Shown here: piece after piece, positions 46,199-54,124 of the stretch
Layout: every line of letters begins with the position of its first letter
Position numbering within the stretch: position 1 is the stretch's first letter
Assembly: GCF_014638355.1 (NCBI RefSeq)
Contig: NZ_BMFK01000001.1
Location: 1,627,160-1,691,159 of the forward strand
Length of the DNA: 64,000 bases
Direction of reading: 5' to 3'
Source: Priestia taiwanensis
GTDB lineage: Bacteria > Bacillota > Bacilli > Bacillales > Bacillaceae_G
The notes under the pieces: model-generated
Told to the model about the DNA's origin: nothing
Databases searched by the model: none
What the model saw: the letters and a program-made list of their open reading frames with translations, nothing else
Position numbers and translations under genes: made by a program

Positions 46199-46229
46199 AA
46201 GGAAAGAAAAGTTAAAGATTCTCTAAAGA
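46199..46229 (-). promoter_or_regulatory. Putative response-regulator site upstream of the two-component operon
   Basis: The second copy of the 31-bp sequence described at 44164-44194, with a single C/T difference, 135 bp upstream of the regulator start codon. Minus-strand core TCTTTA-N5-TCTTTA. Confidence 0.7.
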
Positions 46230-46284
46230 TTTTCTACACTAATATCTATTATATCATTCATCATCACATATAAACTCAAACTTC

Positions 46285-46312
46285 AAAAAGGAGAGCCTAT
46301 TATAGACTCTCC
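46285..46312 (-). terminator. Terminator of the methyltransferase gene
   Basis: On the minus strand GGAGAGTCTAT / ATAGGCTCTCC (one G-U pair), then T5. Confidence 0.7.
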
Positions 46313-46341
46313 AGTTACATACAAAGTACATTCATCTATTT

Positions 46342-47109
46342 TTATTTCCTCGCCACCAAAAACATTGCTCCTGCATCAAAGGATTGTACACTTCCATCTT
46401 CTATTTCTACTTGGAAGTAAGAGCGGATTGCTTCTGGTGCAGAAAGCATATATTCATTCAATGCGTTCTTCTCGTCTTCAGGTAGATTCGTCATGCTACA
46501 CCACCACTCGAATGGGAATGTTTTCGTGAACGTGACAATGGATTCAACCCGGAACCCTGTCCGCTCAATCATCGAAATCCATTCTGTCTTCTTACATGCT
46601 CGGAAGTGACTACTATCTCGTCGCTTCTCTACTATGTTATAAAATTCATCAAGTTCTTCTCGCTCAGGAGCTACGTTATCGATTAAAAGAAATAAACCAT
46701 TTTTCTCGACAACACGGTATGCTTCGTGAACAAATCGATCCACGTGCGGAAAATGATGCGGTGCAATCCGACACGTAACAGTATCAAATGATGCATCCGC
46801 AAACGGTAAATTCTCCGCATCCCCTTCTACAAATGAAACATTCTCATGTCCGTTCTCTTGAATGAAAGCTTCAGCATTTTTGAGCATATCTTTCGTTAAA
46901 TCAAGGGCAACCGCTTCGTTGAAGAAAGGAGCTAACGTATGAACAACATGCCCTCCACCTGTAGCGATATCAAGCAATCGTTCATGACGGTTCTCTTTCA
47001 CTACTTCTACTAGTAACGGTAAGTCTTTTCCCTTCGCATGAATCGTACTCGTTACATACTTATGAGCATTTTGTCCAAACTGACTAACAATACGTTGCTT
47101 ATTATTCAT
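46342..47109 (-). CDS. SAM-dependent class I methyltransferase
   Basis: A 255-aa cytosolic methyltransferase of the UbiE/Methyltransf_11 type. SAM motif I is LLDIATGGGHVVHTLAPF, the acidic residue after strand 2 is in VALDLTKDML, motif II is VEGDAENLPFADASFDTVTCR, and a post-motif strand reads GLFLLIDNVAPE. The ATG at 47109 lies 10 nt after AAAGGAA; a GTG three codons earlier is inside that region. The substrate cannot be inferred, and no pathway genes are adjacent. Confidence 0.87.
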   Translation of the reverse strand: MNNKQRIVSQFGQNAHKYVTSTIHAKGKDLPLLVEVVKENRHERLLDIATGGGHVVHTLAPFFNEAVALDLTKDMLKNAEAFIQENGHENVSFVEGDAENLPFADASFDTVTCRIAPHHFPHVDRFVHEAYRVVEKNGLFLLIDNVAPEREELDEFYNIVEKRRDSSHFRACKKTEWISMIERTGFRVESIVTFTKTFPFEWWCSMTNLPEDEKNALNEYMLSAPEAIRSYFQVEIEDGSVQSFDAGAMFLVARK

Positions 47110-47196
47110 CCTAGACACTTCCTTTGTTCGAAGATACTTTCATTGTACACCCGTATGTAGTAGAAAGAAGAATCTGATGCTTGTATCCTATTTCAC

Positions 47197-47670
47197 TTAA
47201 TCGCCTTCCTCCTCTTCGTTCCCTAACGTAGACTTATCTGGAACGATCCCCTTCTTCTCGAAATACATGGAAACACGGATCGTAATAAACATTAATACAC
47301 CCGTAATAATTGCGATATCATATAGACCGTAACCAATTACTAAACCAAGACACGAACTAATCCACAAATTCGCCGCTGTCGTCAAACCGTGCTTCACATT
47401 GTTACGGTCACGCCATATCACCCCCGCACCGATGAACGTAATACCACTTACTACTTGAGCTGCTAGACGCATTGGATCACGGTACGGCCCTTCATTTAAT
47501 AATGATAAAACCATCACTAAACACGAGCCTAAACATACTAATACATGCGTGCGCACTCCAACGAACTTTCCTTGTTTGGCCCGTTCAATTCCAATGATAA
47601 CACCAAAAATAAATGCAACGACTAATCGCCCGTACAGATGGGCATGCTCTTGTACAAAAAGAAAGCCCAT
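47197..47670 (-). CDS. MgtC/SapB-family membrane protein
   Basis: A 157-aa protein with about four or five helices and the MgtC signature: FIFGVIIGIERAKQGKFVGVRTH, then LAAQVVSGITFIGAGVIW, and HGLTTAANLWISSCLGLVIGYG. MgtC-like proteins act on Mg2+/phosphate homeostasis or F-ATPase in some bacteria; the role in Bacillus is unclear. It lacks the longer C-terminal ACT-like domain of Salmonella MgtC. AAAGGAGG precedes the ATG. Upstream I see no Mg2+-sensing M-box RNA. Confidence 0.88.
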   Translation of the reverse strand: MGFLFVQEHAHLYGRLVVAFIFGVIIGIERAKQGKFVGVRTHVLVCLGSCLVMVLSLLNEGPYRDPMRLAAQVVSGITFIGAGVIWRDRNNVKHGLTTAANLWISSCLGLVIGYGLYDIAIITGVLMFITIRVSMYFEKKGIVPDKSTLGNEEEEGD

Positions 47671-47747
47671 ATTATTTCCTCCTTTATACCGTCCTATTGT
47701 TTCATATGTATGACAACATGCTCTCTTTCATTCTAGTATTACAGATA

Positions 47748-47780
47748 GAAAAAACGAGCTCCTTTACTAGAAGCTCGTCA
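47748..47780 (-). terminator. Terminator of the saccharopine-dehydrogenase-like gene
   Basis: On the minus strand ACGAGCTTCT / AGGAGCTCGT (one non-canonical pair), then T6. Confidence 0.75.
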
Positions 47781-47788
47781 TCTATTTG

Positions 47789-48820
47789 CTATTTGATGGT
47801 TACACCATACTCATCATAGATTTGTAAAATAGTAGATTTCGATAATCCAACATCTTCTGAAAAATATATACGAGGCTGGATATCATTCTCTAGTAAATAC
47901 TTCGCTTGCACAACTGCTCCAACTGCCGTTAAATGTGTCTGCCCAAGAGGATCTATTACAGAAATCGTTCGCCCTATTTTCTTCCCATTTTCATTCACAC
48001 CATCTAGTTCAATAAGAAGACGATGTGGACCTCCTTCTCCTGGATTGTACAATAGCTTTTGGCGTGCCTTGTTGCTTAACATCTTCCATACTCTAGACTT
48101 CACAAGTGCGACAAGCCCCCAATTTATTAAGATATGGTCAAAGGTAATACGGAAATTCGCTTCTGTAATTGTATGAAAGCGTAGCAAAGTAAGATGATCT
48201 GGTGTATCGATGCGATAACATTTCGCTGTATGTCCATTTGCAAACGTCACCTTGCGAGGATCACTTAACGGATATACTTTTCTATTTGCGATATGAAATG
48301 GAGTTGTTAAACGATTCATATAGTCAATTGAATTAGGACCTGCTTTATCTTGAAGAGAATAGAGAGCGTGAATATTAACCGTAACGTCTTGAAGATTATG
48401 TGCAAACAGTTTTGATAGAAGAGCAGCAGTTCCTCCCATCCAGCCAGAAGAAAAAATTATTGGGGCACGGAGTTCTTTGTTCTCTAACCACGCAATTGAG
48501 TGTTCCATTCTTTCTGTCCAACGAGTAATATCAATAAGAGGAATTTCTTGTTCTTGTGTCACTCGCAAGAGATTGTCTAACGAATCATTTACTGCATTAA
48601 TGACCAGGGCAATTGGTTCTTCGATAAACTCTAGTGGATTTGTACTCTTATTATCTGTAACAACACACTTCACCCTCTCCGATATGAAAGGTGCTTCTTT
48701 GTTCGCTGTTCTTCCTCCTAATAGAAATTCTAATTGCGGATAACGTTCATGCAACATATGGGCAATTTGACTTCCAACAACACCGTATCCTCCAACAATT
48801 AACACTGTTTTCTTCTCCAT
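47789..48820 (-). CDS. Saccharopine dehydrogenase-like NAD(P)-binding oxidoreductase
   Basis: A 343-aa protein with an N-terminal Rossmann fold (TVLIVGGYGVVGSQIAHML), a conserved ELEF-like strand LEFLLGGRT, and the segment VINAVNDSLDNLL; the remainder follows saccharopine-dehydrogenase/YwqK-type patterns. The true substrate is unknown, since the name covers many homologues that do not act on saccharopine. The ATG at 48820 has AGGAGG 7 nt upstream. It lies 72 bp downstream of an ArsR-type regulator, and the gap contains a sequence matching the one upstream of that regulator. Confidence 0.8.
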   Translation of the reverse strand: MEKKTVLIVGGYGVVGSQIAHMLHERYPQLEFLLGGRTANKEAPFISERVKCVVTDNKSTNPLEFIEEPIALVINAVNDSLDNLLRVTQEQEIPLIDITRWTERMEHSIAWLENKELRAPIIFSSGWMGGTAALLSKLFAHNLQDVTVNIHALYSLQDKAGPNSIDYMNRLTTPFHIANRKVYPLSDPRKVTFANGHTAKCYRIDTPDHLTLLRFHTITEANFRITFDHILINWGLVALVKSRVWKMLSNKARQKLLYNPGEGGPHRLLIELDGVNENGKKIGRTISVIDPLGQTHLTAVGAVVQAKYLLENDIQPRIYFSEDVGLSKSTILQIYDEYGVTIK

Positions 48821-48840
48821 CACTCATCCTCCTAGTTAAC

Positions 48841-48872
48841 GTTAATATTTTTAAACATTTAAACATATTAAT
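48841..48872 (-). promoter_or_regulatory. Putative ArsR-type operator before the oxidoreductase
   Basis: On the minus strand TTAATATGTTTAAATGTTTA then AAAATATTAAC: an AT-rich dyad that shares ATATGTTTAAA-N3-TTAAA with 49236-49260. It overlaps the interval between the regulator's stop codon and the oxidoreductase start. Confidence 0.55.
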
Positions 48873-48892
48873 CAAAAAAGAAAGAGATATAA

Positions 48893-49216
48893 CTACATAT
48901 CTCCATGTTCACTTTCTACTAATAACACTAATTCTTTCAACAAGCCAATTGCTTCTACAAAAGCAAGTCGATAATACATTTCCGTTCCTTTTTTCTGTAC
49001 ATCTAGTAATCTAGCTTGGCGCAATATTTTCAAATGATGCGAGACAGTAGGACGGGACATTGGAATATGCTCTGCTATTTGCGTCACATTTAGACTTTCT
49101 TTATCAATGAGAAGAGACACAATTTGTTGACGAACAGGATCTCCTAACGCTTGAAAACTCGGCTGTAGTTGATGCAGGACATCCCTTACTTCGTCATTAC
49201 ATGTTTTAGCATCCAA
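48893..49216 (-). CDS. ArsR-family transcriptional regulator
   Basis: A 107-aa winged-helix repressor: ALGDPVRQQIVSLLIDKESL, recognition region HIPMSRPTVSHHLKILRQARL, and wing KKGTEMYYRL. There is no CxC metal motif, and its only Cys (in MDAKTCNDE) is outside the usual sites, so a non-metal signal is likely. The TTG start is preceded by AAAGGAG at 9 nt. It likely controls itself and the adjacent oxidoreductase through the matching AT-rich dyads. Confidence 0.87.
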   Translation of the reverse strand: MDAKTCNDEVRDVLHQLQPSFQALGDPVRQQIVSLLIDKESLNVTQIAEHIPMSRPTVSHHLKILRQARLLDVQKKGTEMYYRLAFVEAIGLLKELVLLVESEHGDM

Positions 49217-49235
49217 TCTTCATACTCCTTTCATC

Positions 49236-49260
49236 TGTTTAAGTGTTTAAACATATTATA
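49236..49260 (-). promoter_or_regulatory. Putative ArsR-type operator before its own gene
   Basis: On the minus strand TATAATATGTTTAAACACTT then AAACA. The core ATATGTTTAAA-N3-TTAAA recurs at 48851-48872. It lies about 20 bp upstream of the regulator's start codon. Confidence 0.55.
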
Positions 49261-49302
49261 CATCATTATACGAATAATCTGTCAATAGTTTCCTCCAAAT
49301 AG

Positions 49303-49327
49303 AAAAAGACGTGTATCGACACGCCTT
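49303..49327 (-). terminator. Terminator of the TSUP permease gene
   Basis: On the minus strand AAAGGCGTGT / ACACGTCTTT with a 4-nt loop, then T-rich sequence. It reaches the stop codon of the gene. Confidence 0.75.
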
Positions 49328-50097
49328 TACAAAATCTCAAAGTAATCTAACGCATTTTTACCAATTAATAAAAGTGATACGACAATAAATAAGGTTTTTA
49401 CGTATCCCACGCCTTTTTTCATCGCAAAGTGCGAACCAATTAGTGCACCGACAATCATAGCTAATCCCATCACAATACCGTATGTATAATTTACTGAACC
49501 TAAATACATAAACATGAGCAGACCAGAAATATTACTTGCAAAGTTTAATACTTTCGCATTTCCTGCAGCTGTTACAAAGTCTAATCCAAGTGTTAAGAAA
49601 GCAAAAATAAGAAATGATCCTGTACCAGGACCGAAGAAACCATCATAATAGCCAATTGCAACGACAACAACTCCACACAATACCCACTTACGCTTCGACA
49701 AACCATTATACGTTGATTGCTCTCCCCAATTCTTTTTGAAAATAGTAAAAAGTGTTACCCCTACTAAAAGAACAAGCATTAATGGTTTGAGAAAATCAGA
49801 AGAAATATGTTGGACGGTGTAAGCACCGAATAAGGAGCCTACGAATGCAAGCGGAAATAACGCAAACGCTAATCGCTTGTTCACCTTTCCTGATTTCATA
49901 AACGCTACTGTACTCGTAAAAGAGCACATCGTTCCTGCTAACTTATTCGTACCTAATACCATTGCAGGTGGTAATCCCGCAAATAATAACGCTGGAATCG
50001 CAATAAGCCCACCCCCACCAACAACTGCATCAACGAATGCTGCCAAGACTCCTACTGCAACTAAAAAAAGCAACATGGATATGCCAAGTTCTTCCAT
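49327..50097 (-). CDS. TSUP-family (TauE/SafE) permease
   Basis: A 256-aa membrane protein with eight helices in two repeats. The N-terminal repeat carries AFVDAVVGGGGLIAIPALLF followed by GLPPAMVLGTNKLAG, and the second carries YDGFFGPGTGSFLIFAFLTLG and ITAAGNAKVLNFASN-like sequence. The family transports organosulfur anions or related acids. AGGAGGGG precedes the ATG. The substrate is not deducible; it resembles B. subtilis YfcA in size and pattern. Confidence 0.88.
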   Translation of the reverse strand: MEELGISMLLFLVAVGVLAAFVDAVVGGGGLIAIPALLFAGLPPAMVLGTNKLAGTMCSFTSTVAFMKSGKVNKRLAFALFPLAFVGSLFGAYTVQHISSDFLKPLMLVLLVGVTLFTIFKKNWGEQSTYNGLSKRKWVLCGVVVVAIGYYDGFFGPGTGSFLIFAFLTLGLDFVTAAGNAKVLNFASNISGLLMFMYLGSVNYTYGIVMGLAMIVGALIGSHFAMKKGVGYVKTLFIVVSLLLIGKNALDYFEIL

Positions 50098-50189
50098 AAC
50101 ATTCCCCTCCTGCTTTTCATCTTATCAAACGATTATGTTATTTTACAAAAAATTCGATTTTTCAGTTTTTATCTTTTAACCAATAGGCA

Positions 50190-50327
50190 GGATTGACCTA
50201 TACGCCACACTCCGAGTGGACACTTTCCGCGGGCGAGAGCGAGCCTCCTGGGCAAGGCTTGCGGGGTCTGACTTTCCTCGCTTTTCCCGCAGGAGTCACC
50301 ACTCTCCGTTACGCACACAAACGAACC
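50190..50327. repeat. Dispersed GC-rich repeat, copy R4 (long form)
   Basis: About 138 bp. It aligns with the reverse complement of R3 (10084-10216) over nearly its whole length: CCGAGTGGACACTTTCCGCG, GCGAGCCTCCT, GCGGGGTCTGACTTTCCTCG, then CCGCAGGAGTC and CCACTCTCCG. It sits between the TSUP gene's promoter side and the end of the PH-domain gene. Long internal complementarity predicts a strong structured RNA if transcribed, and it may also end the SdpRI operon transcript. Confidence 0.7.
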
Positions 50328-50357
50328 ATCCTAATTTTGCTAGAAACTTCATCTCCC

Positions 50358-50804
50358 TCACCTCAATTTATCATCTAGTACAATATGTGGATTTTTCTCT
50401 TTTAATAACTGTACAAAGTATGTTTCATTTTCTGGTGACACGAGTGCCATCTCCCACTTCCCATATGTGATTTCTAAACGTTTAAATGACAAGGCAGGGG
50501 CACTTAGTGGATTATTCGTACGTCTAATAGAAGTAATCGTTGAAATATCAATTTTCCCCATTGGGATAAATCCACCGTATACTTTCAACTCCGTGTCCAT
50601 CACTACGTAATACGTACCAAACCATCCAAGGATGCAAAAAATTGCAAGTGGAATACAGACAAATAAAGAAATGAAGAAATCTGTTTCCGTTGGTCTATTT
50701 TCCGTATAAAGAATAATAGGAAGAACAAACATGGAAAGCGCGAGCCCCCACGTCACAATCCACGCAAATATACCTCGTTTAGATAGAAATTTTATTATTC
50801 TCAC
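50358..50804 (-). CDS. Membrane protein with PH_4 (YyaB-like) domain
   Basis: A 148-aa protein with two N-terminal helices (IFAWIVTWGLALSMFVLPII and FFISLFVCIPLAIFCILGWF), then a PH_4/DUF1200 domain: KIDISTITSIRRTNNPLSAP, ALSFKRLEITYG, and LVSPENETYFVQLLKEKNPH. Similar to B. subtilis YyaB. It is the last gene of a long minus-strand run starting at SdpR and overlaps the YhfC-type gene by 26 nt. The start (GTG) is within GAGGTGAG and is uncertain. Confidence 0.8.
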   Translation of the reverse strand: MRIIKFLSKRGIFAWIVTWGLALSMFVLPIILYTENRPTETDFFISLFVCIPLAIFCILGWFGTYYVVMDTELKVYGGFIPMGKIDISTITSIRRTNNPLSAPALSFKRLEITYGKWEMALVSPENETYFVQLLKEKNPHIVLDDKLR

Positions 50805-51579
50805 CTCTGAATAATGCCTTTGATTTTATAATCCATATAATCGAAGCGATGCCCACTAACGTTACAATCCCTTCCAACATCCATATATTCGAAATGACAC
50901 CTTTTTGATATAATGCTGCTGGGAAATTAATTATCGCATGAACACCAATTGCATATAGAACATATTTGAATTTCTTAGAGCGTACCGCATACAGAACGAG
51001 AATAGATAATCCAATTTGAAGAAACAATGCCATCGTACGCTCTACTATCGCAACCCCACTCATATGCCACTCTGTTTCAAGTAATTGTTGCTTCACTGTT
51101 TGCAACGGTCCAATCATTTCGGACGTCGTCATCAATGAATCAAATGTATTGTTATTAATCATCGTCGCATACACGTAAGAAGTAATACTGCCTAGCCCCG
51201 TAATTAATATCATCTCGATGCCACCATGCCCTGCCCCGAATGTGACACCATCTTTCCATGTTTCTCTCCCACGAAGCGTATATTTGAACATCATATACCG
51301 CCCAATTTCTTCAAAGATACCTGCCATTAATCCACCGTATACCATATATAACCACGGGTTCGAAAACAGCTCTTTCGTTACTTCATTATCAACTAACACT
51401 ACTTTATGAACGAAGCCTTCTAGCACACTCGCAAATAAGAAAAACGTCAGCATCCCAATAAAGAATACTTTTAAAGAAGCATCATATTTTTTCTTTAGAA
51501 AAATGAGTACTACGATTGGTACAAGGAACGAGAATACTGCCACAACTAACATCCACGTCATTGTCGTTTCGTTAACCAT
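50779..51579 (-). CDS. YhfC-family intramembrane metalloprotease-like protein
   Basis: A 266-aa protein with about seven helices. The signature YhfC/CPBP-like residues are AGIFEEIGRYMMFK (EExxR) and FGAGHGGIEMILI (His and Glu), which in related CAAX-type and PrsW proteases bind the active-site metal. It is predicted to act within the membrane on small membrane proteins. It starts 24 nt after the last DUF1648 gene and overlaps the PH-domain gene, so it appears to be part of the SdpRI operon. Protease activity and target are inferred, not shown. Confidence 0.85.
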   Translation of the reverse strand: MVNETTMTWMLVVAVFSFLVPIVVLIFLKKKYDASLKVFFIGMLTFFLFASVLEGFVHKVVLVDNEVTKELFSNPWLYMVYGGLMAGIFEEIGRYMMFKYTLRGRETWKDGVTFGAGHGGIEMILITGLGSITSYVYATMINNNTFDSLMTTSEMIGPLQTVKQQLLETEWHMSGVAIVERTMALFLQIGLSILVLYAVRSKKFKYVLYAIGVHAIINFPAALYQKGVISNIWMLEGIVTLVGIASIIWIIKSKALFRGENNKISI

Positions 51580-51603
51580 CTACTCTACACCCTTCCCCTA
51601 CGC

Positions 51604-52086
51604 TTATTTGAATTTTCTACATGTAACCATTATGGCGATAACAGTGATAATGACACTAGCGATAAACAAATATCCTGTATATGTTCCAATTCCTTTTGCG
51701 TTATCTTGTGCAATTTGTACGTCCATTACGGTTAAGTACAACAAGAAAGAAATAATTTCAAATGCTAATACTTGCATCATCAAGCGAGTAAAGCGAAACA
51801 TCTTCTCTTTTCCTTCTTCCGACATATTTTTCGGATATGTTAGCCCATCTGGAAAATGCGATAATCCTGTAAAAAGAAGAAAAATAAATAGTGCAATGCA
51901 TGGGATAAACAAGATGAATCCTTTGTCTCCAAATTGGTCTGGCTCACCTTGAAAATTATAATGCGTAGGTATTTCACCTGATAATGAAAAGTAAGCGATA
52001 ATAGCATAAAGGAGCGCTCCGATAACTCCTACACTATTTGCGGTAAATAATATTTTTTCTACTGTTGATTTAGGTGGATTTGTCAT
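51604..52086 (-). CDS. DUF1648 membrane protein, array copy 4 (most divergent)
   Basis: A 160-aa protein with four helices. The DUF1648 signature is GEIPTHYNFQGEPDQFGDKG after the first helix, then FILFIPCIALFIFLLF, and the second half has RLMMQVLAFEIISFLLYL. The tyrosine-proline motif before it (YPSLPETIP in the others) is replaced by YFSLSGEIP, and the NKERLYKNGRL block reads GKEKMFRFTRL. AAAGGAG precedes the ATG. It is the last of four intact tandem copies. Confidence 0.85.
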   Translation of the reverse strand: MTNPPKSTVEKILFTANSVGVIGALLYAIIAYFSLSGEIPTHYNFQGEPDQFGDKGFILFIPCIALFIFLLFTGLSHFPDGLTYPKNMSEEGKEKMFRFTRLMMQVLAFEIISFLLYLTVMDVQIAQDNAKGIGTYTGYLFIASVIITVIAIMVTCRKFK

Positions 52087-52132
52087 GTTTCTTCGCTCCT
52101 TTACTTATCAAGTTTGAAGTCTCTTATTACGA

Positions 52133-52615
52133 TTACTTCAATCTAAAACTTCTTATGATAAAAAAGGCTATCGATCCTCCTATTAGACCGAGGAATATCC
52201 ATAAGAAGTGCGCTCCTAACGATTCTTGATTCCCCTGTACAATTTCTATTGTCGAAAATACAAGATAACCAAAAATAAGTACTATTTCAACATTCATCAC
52301 ATGAAGCATCAAACGACCATTTTTGTATAGGCGTTCTTTGTTTTCTTCTGTTACTTTCACAGGGTGATTAAACATATGCGGAAAGCGACTTATTATCATT
52401 GTGCCTACAAATATAGCAGCCGTGATACATGGTAATATAAATAGATTCCCCTTGCTACCAAACCCATCCGCCTCTCCTGACGCATTGAAATGAACAGGAA
52501 TTGTCTCTGGCAACAACGGGTACATATATACCATATAGCCAAACATCCCTATTATCCCTAAGCCAGAAAGCATAATTAAAAGTTTCTCCAATAAGCTTAA
52601 CGGTACTTTCTTCAT
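52133..52615 (-). CDS. DUF1648 membrane protein, array copy 3
   Basis: A 160-aa protein with four helices: KLLIMLSGLGIIGMFGYMVY, the extracellular motif YPLLPETIPVHFNASGEADG, a second helix after FGSKGNLFILP, the conserved EENKERLYKNGRLMLHVMN, and a final helix ending FFIIRSFRLK. Similar throughout to its neighbours. GAGGGGGAG precedes the ATG. DUF1648 is the domain that forms the N-terminal part of SdpI immunity proteins. Confidence 0.88.
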   Translation of the reverse strand: MKKVPLSLLEKLLIMLSGLGIIGMFGYMVYMYPLLPETIPVHFNASGEADGFGSKGNLFILPCITAAIFVGTMIISRFPHMFNHPVKVTEENKERLYKNGRLMLHVMNVEIVLIFGYLVFSTIEIVQGNQESLGAHFLWIFLGLIGGSIAFFIIRSFRLK

Positions 52616-52630
52616 GAATTTCTCTCCCCC

Positions 52631-53116
52631 TCATTCTTTCAAACGAATAGCGCGAACCATAAAGAATACAAGTGTTATAGCTACAACAATAAAGAGAACG
52701 ATGATAGCATACCCTCCTTCAAATAACCTGTCTCCCGTAGCACCTTCTAGCATGGCAAACGTATCATATGCAAAAAAGGTAATAAGCTCAAATGATAGAA
52801 CATGAAGCATAAGACGACCATTTTTGTATACGTGTTCTTGATTTTTATTTGTCAATTCTACAAGATAATGAAAAGTATGTGAGGAGCGACCCATTAATGT
52901 TAACAATCCGAATAGGAAACATGCAACGATTGGAATAAACCATAAATTCCCCTTACCTCCGTAAGCATCCGGCTCACCTTGAAAGTTATAATGCGTTGGT
53001 ATCGTTTCTGGTAAAGATGGATACATATAAAACGTATACCAAAACATCCATACAACTCCTAGACATGAAAGTGTCATCAAAATCTTCTCTACTACCGTTA
53101 AATCCATCTTTCTCAT
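52631..53116 (-). CDS. DUF1648 membrane protein, array copy 2
   Basis: A 161-aa four-helix protein. Signature YPSLPETIPTHYNFQGEPDA with GGKGNLWFIP after it, and HVYKNGRLMLHVLSFELITF in the second half; ends MVRAIRLKE. AAGGGAGAG precedes the ATG. The stop codon is 15 nt upstream of copy 3, so the two are in one transcript. Together with the paralogues it forms an array directly downstream of sdpI. Confidence 0.88.
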   Translation of the reverse strand: MRKMDLTVVEKILMTLSCLGVVWMFWYTFYMYPSLPETIPTHYNFQGEPDAYGGKGNLWFIPIVACFLFGLLTLMGRSSHTFHYLVELTNKNQEHVYKNGRLMLHVLSFELITFFAYDTFAMLEGATGDRLFEGGYAIIVLFIVVAITLVFFMVRAIRLKE

Positions 53117-53137
53117 CTTCTGTCCACTCTCCCTTGG

Positions 53138-53185
53138 TGATTATTTCAAACAGAAACTTCTTATGATGAAAAAATATCAATAGAG
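53138..53185 (-). pseudogene. Remnant of the 3' end of another DUF1648 copy
   Basis: On the minus strand this stretch reads YFFIIRSFCLK-stop in one frame, matching the C-terminus FFIIRSFRLK of array copy 3, and the DNA AGAAACTTCTTATGAT is shared almost exactly (plus strand). Nothing else of the gene is left. It lies in the 167-bp gap between copies 1 and 2. Confidence 0.7.
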
Positions 53186-53282
53186 CGAAAAAGATAACGT
53201 GTAGATGTGTGTATACTAATTAGACCAGTTCTGTTATATGGTTGATATGTCGCATAATTCTTACGTCAACTACTCAGCAAGA

Positions 53283-53765
53283 CTATTTCAAACGATGACT
53301 TCGAACAACGAAAAAGATAATCGTAAGGATGAAGATACCTACGAAAACTAATAGAGATTCTGCTCCTAACGTTTCACCATTTCCATTTATACTTTGTATC
53401 TCTGTAAATTCGTTCCACCAAAAGAAAACAACTGTTTCAAATGCCATCATGTAAATAAGAAGACGACCATTCAAGTATAATCGCTCCTTATTTTCCTCCG
53501 TCACTTCAACAGGAGCATTAAAGGTTTTCCCAAAACGTGCAATTAAGACGAACATGATGAAAATGGCAAGCATGATACAAGGTACGAACCATATCCAACC
53601 TTTTGATCCAAAATTATCTGCTATACCGTAAACATCATAGTGAGTCGGGATTGTATCTGGTAAAGATGGATAAGAATATCCTACATATCCAAATAGTCCA
53701 ATGATTAATGCAATCGATAGGCCAACAACAATTTTTTCAGCTATAGTAAGTGGTAGTTTGTTCAC
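53283..53765 (-). CDS. DUF1648 membrane protein, array copy 1
   Basis: A 160-aa four-helix protein. Signature YPSLPDTIPTHYDVYGIADN with FGSKGWIWFVPC after it, the central block EENKERLYLNGRLLIYMMAF, and a C-terminus FFVVRSHRLK. The GTG start is preceded by AAGGGGGAG. A 25-nt gap separates it from the decayed copy upstream. By context it is part of the sdpR-sdpI transcript. Confidence 0.88.
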   Translation of the reverse strand: MNKLPLTIAEKIVVGLSIALIIGLFGYVGYSYPSLPDTIPTHYDVYGIADNFGSKGWIWFVPCIMLAIFIMFVLIARFGKTFNAPVEVTEENKERLYLNGRLLIYMMAFETVVFFWWNEFTEIQSINGNGETLGAESLLVFVGIFILTIIFFVVRSHRLK

Positions 53766-53789
53766 TTCTTTCTCCCCCTTCTCTATATT

Positions 53790-54124
53790 TTATTTCAAAC
53801 GAAAGCTACAAATGATGAAGAATAATAACATACCAATGAATACGTATGGCGGAACTCCATTAGATATCGCCTTATTTCCTTTCAGCATTTCGGTATTTAT
53901 GAACGTATGTAAAAAGAAATGCAAAACAATTTCACATGCAATTACGTGGAACATTAATCTTCCATTCTTTTACTGATGTTCTCGATTCTCTTCTATAATT
54001 TCTACGAAACTATTGAACTCGTTTACAAAGAATCTTACTGCCATTATCCCCCACAAATAGTAATAATACTTGAGAATGTAATGAATGCTTTTTTCTCTAC
54101 GAACGTGAGCGGCGTTTTGTTCAT
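53790..54124 (-). pseudogene. Decayed DUF1648 gene right after sdpI
   Basis: The ATG at 54124 overlaps the sdpI stop codon as ATGA and encodes MNKTPLTFVEKKAFITFSSI, like the intact copies, then stops at TAA (54044). Further on, the frame resumes as FVEIIEENREHQ-stop-KNGRLMFHVIACEIVLHFF and ends FFIICSFRLK, matching the second half of the intact copies. The middle section with the YPSLPETIP motif (about 40 codons) is missing. So the first array member has lost function by deletion plus two stop codons. Confidence 0.85.
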
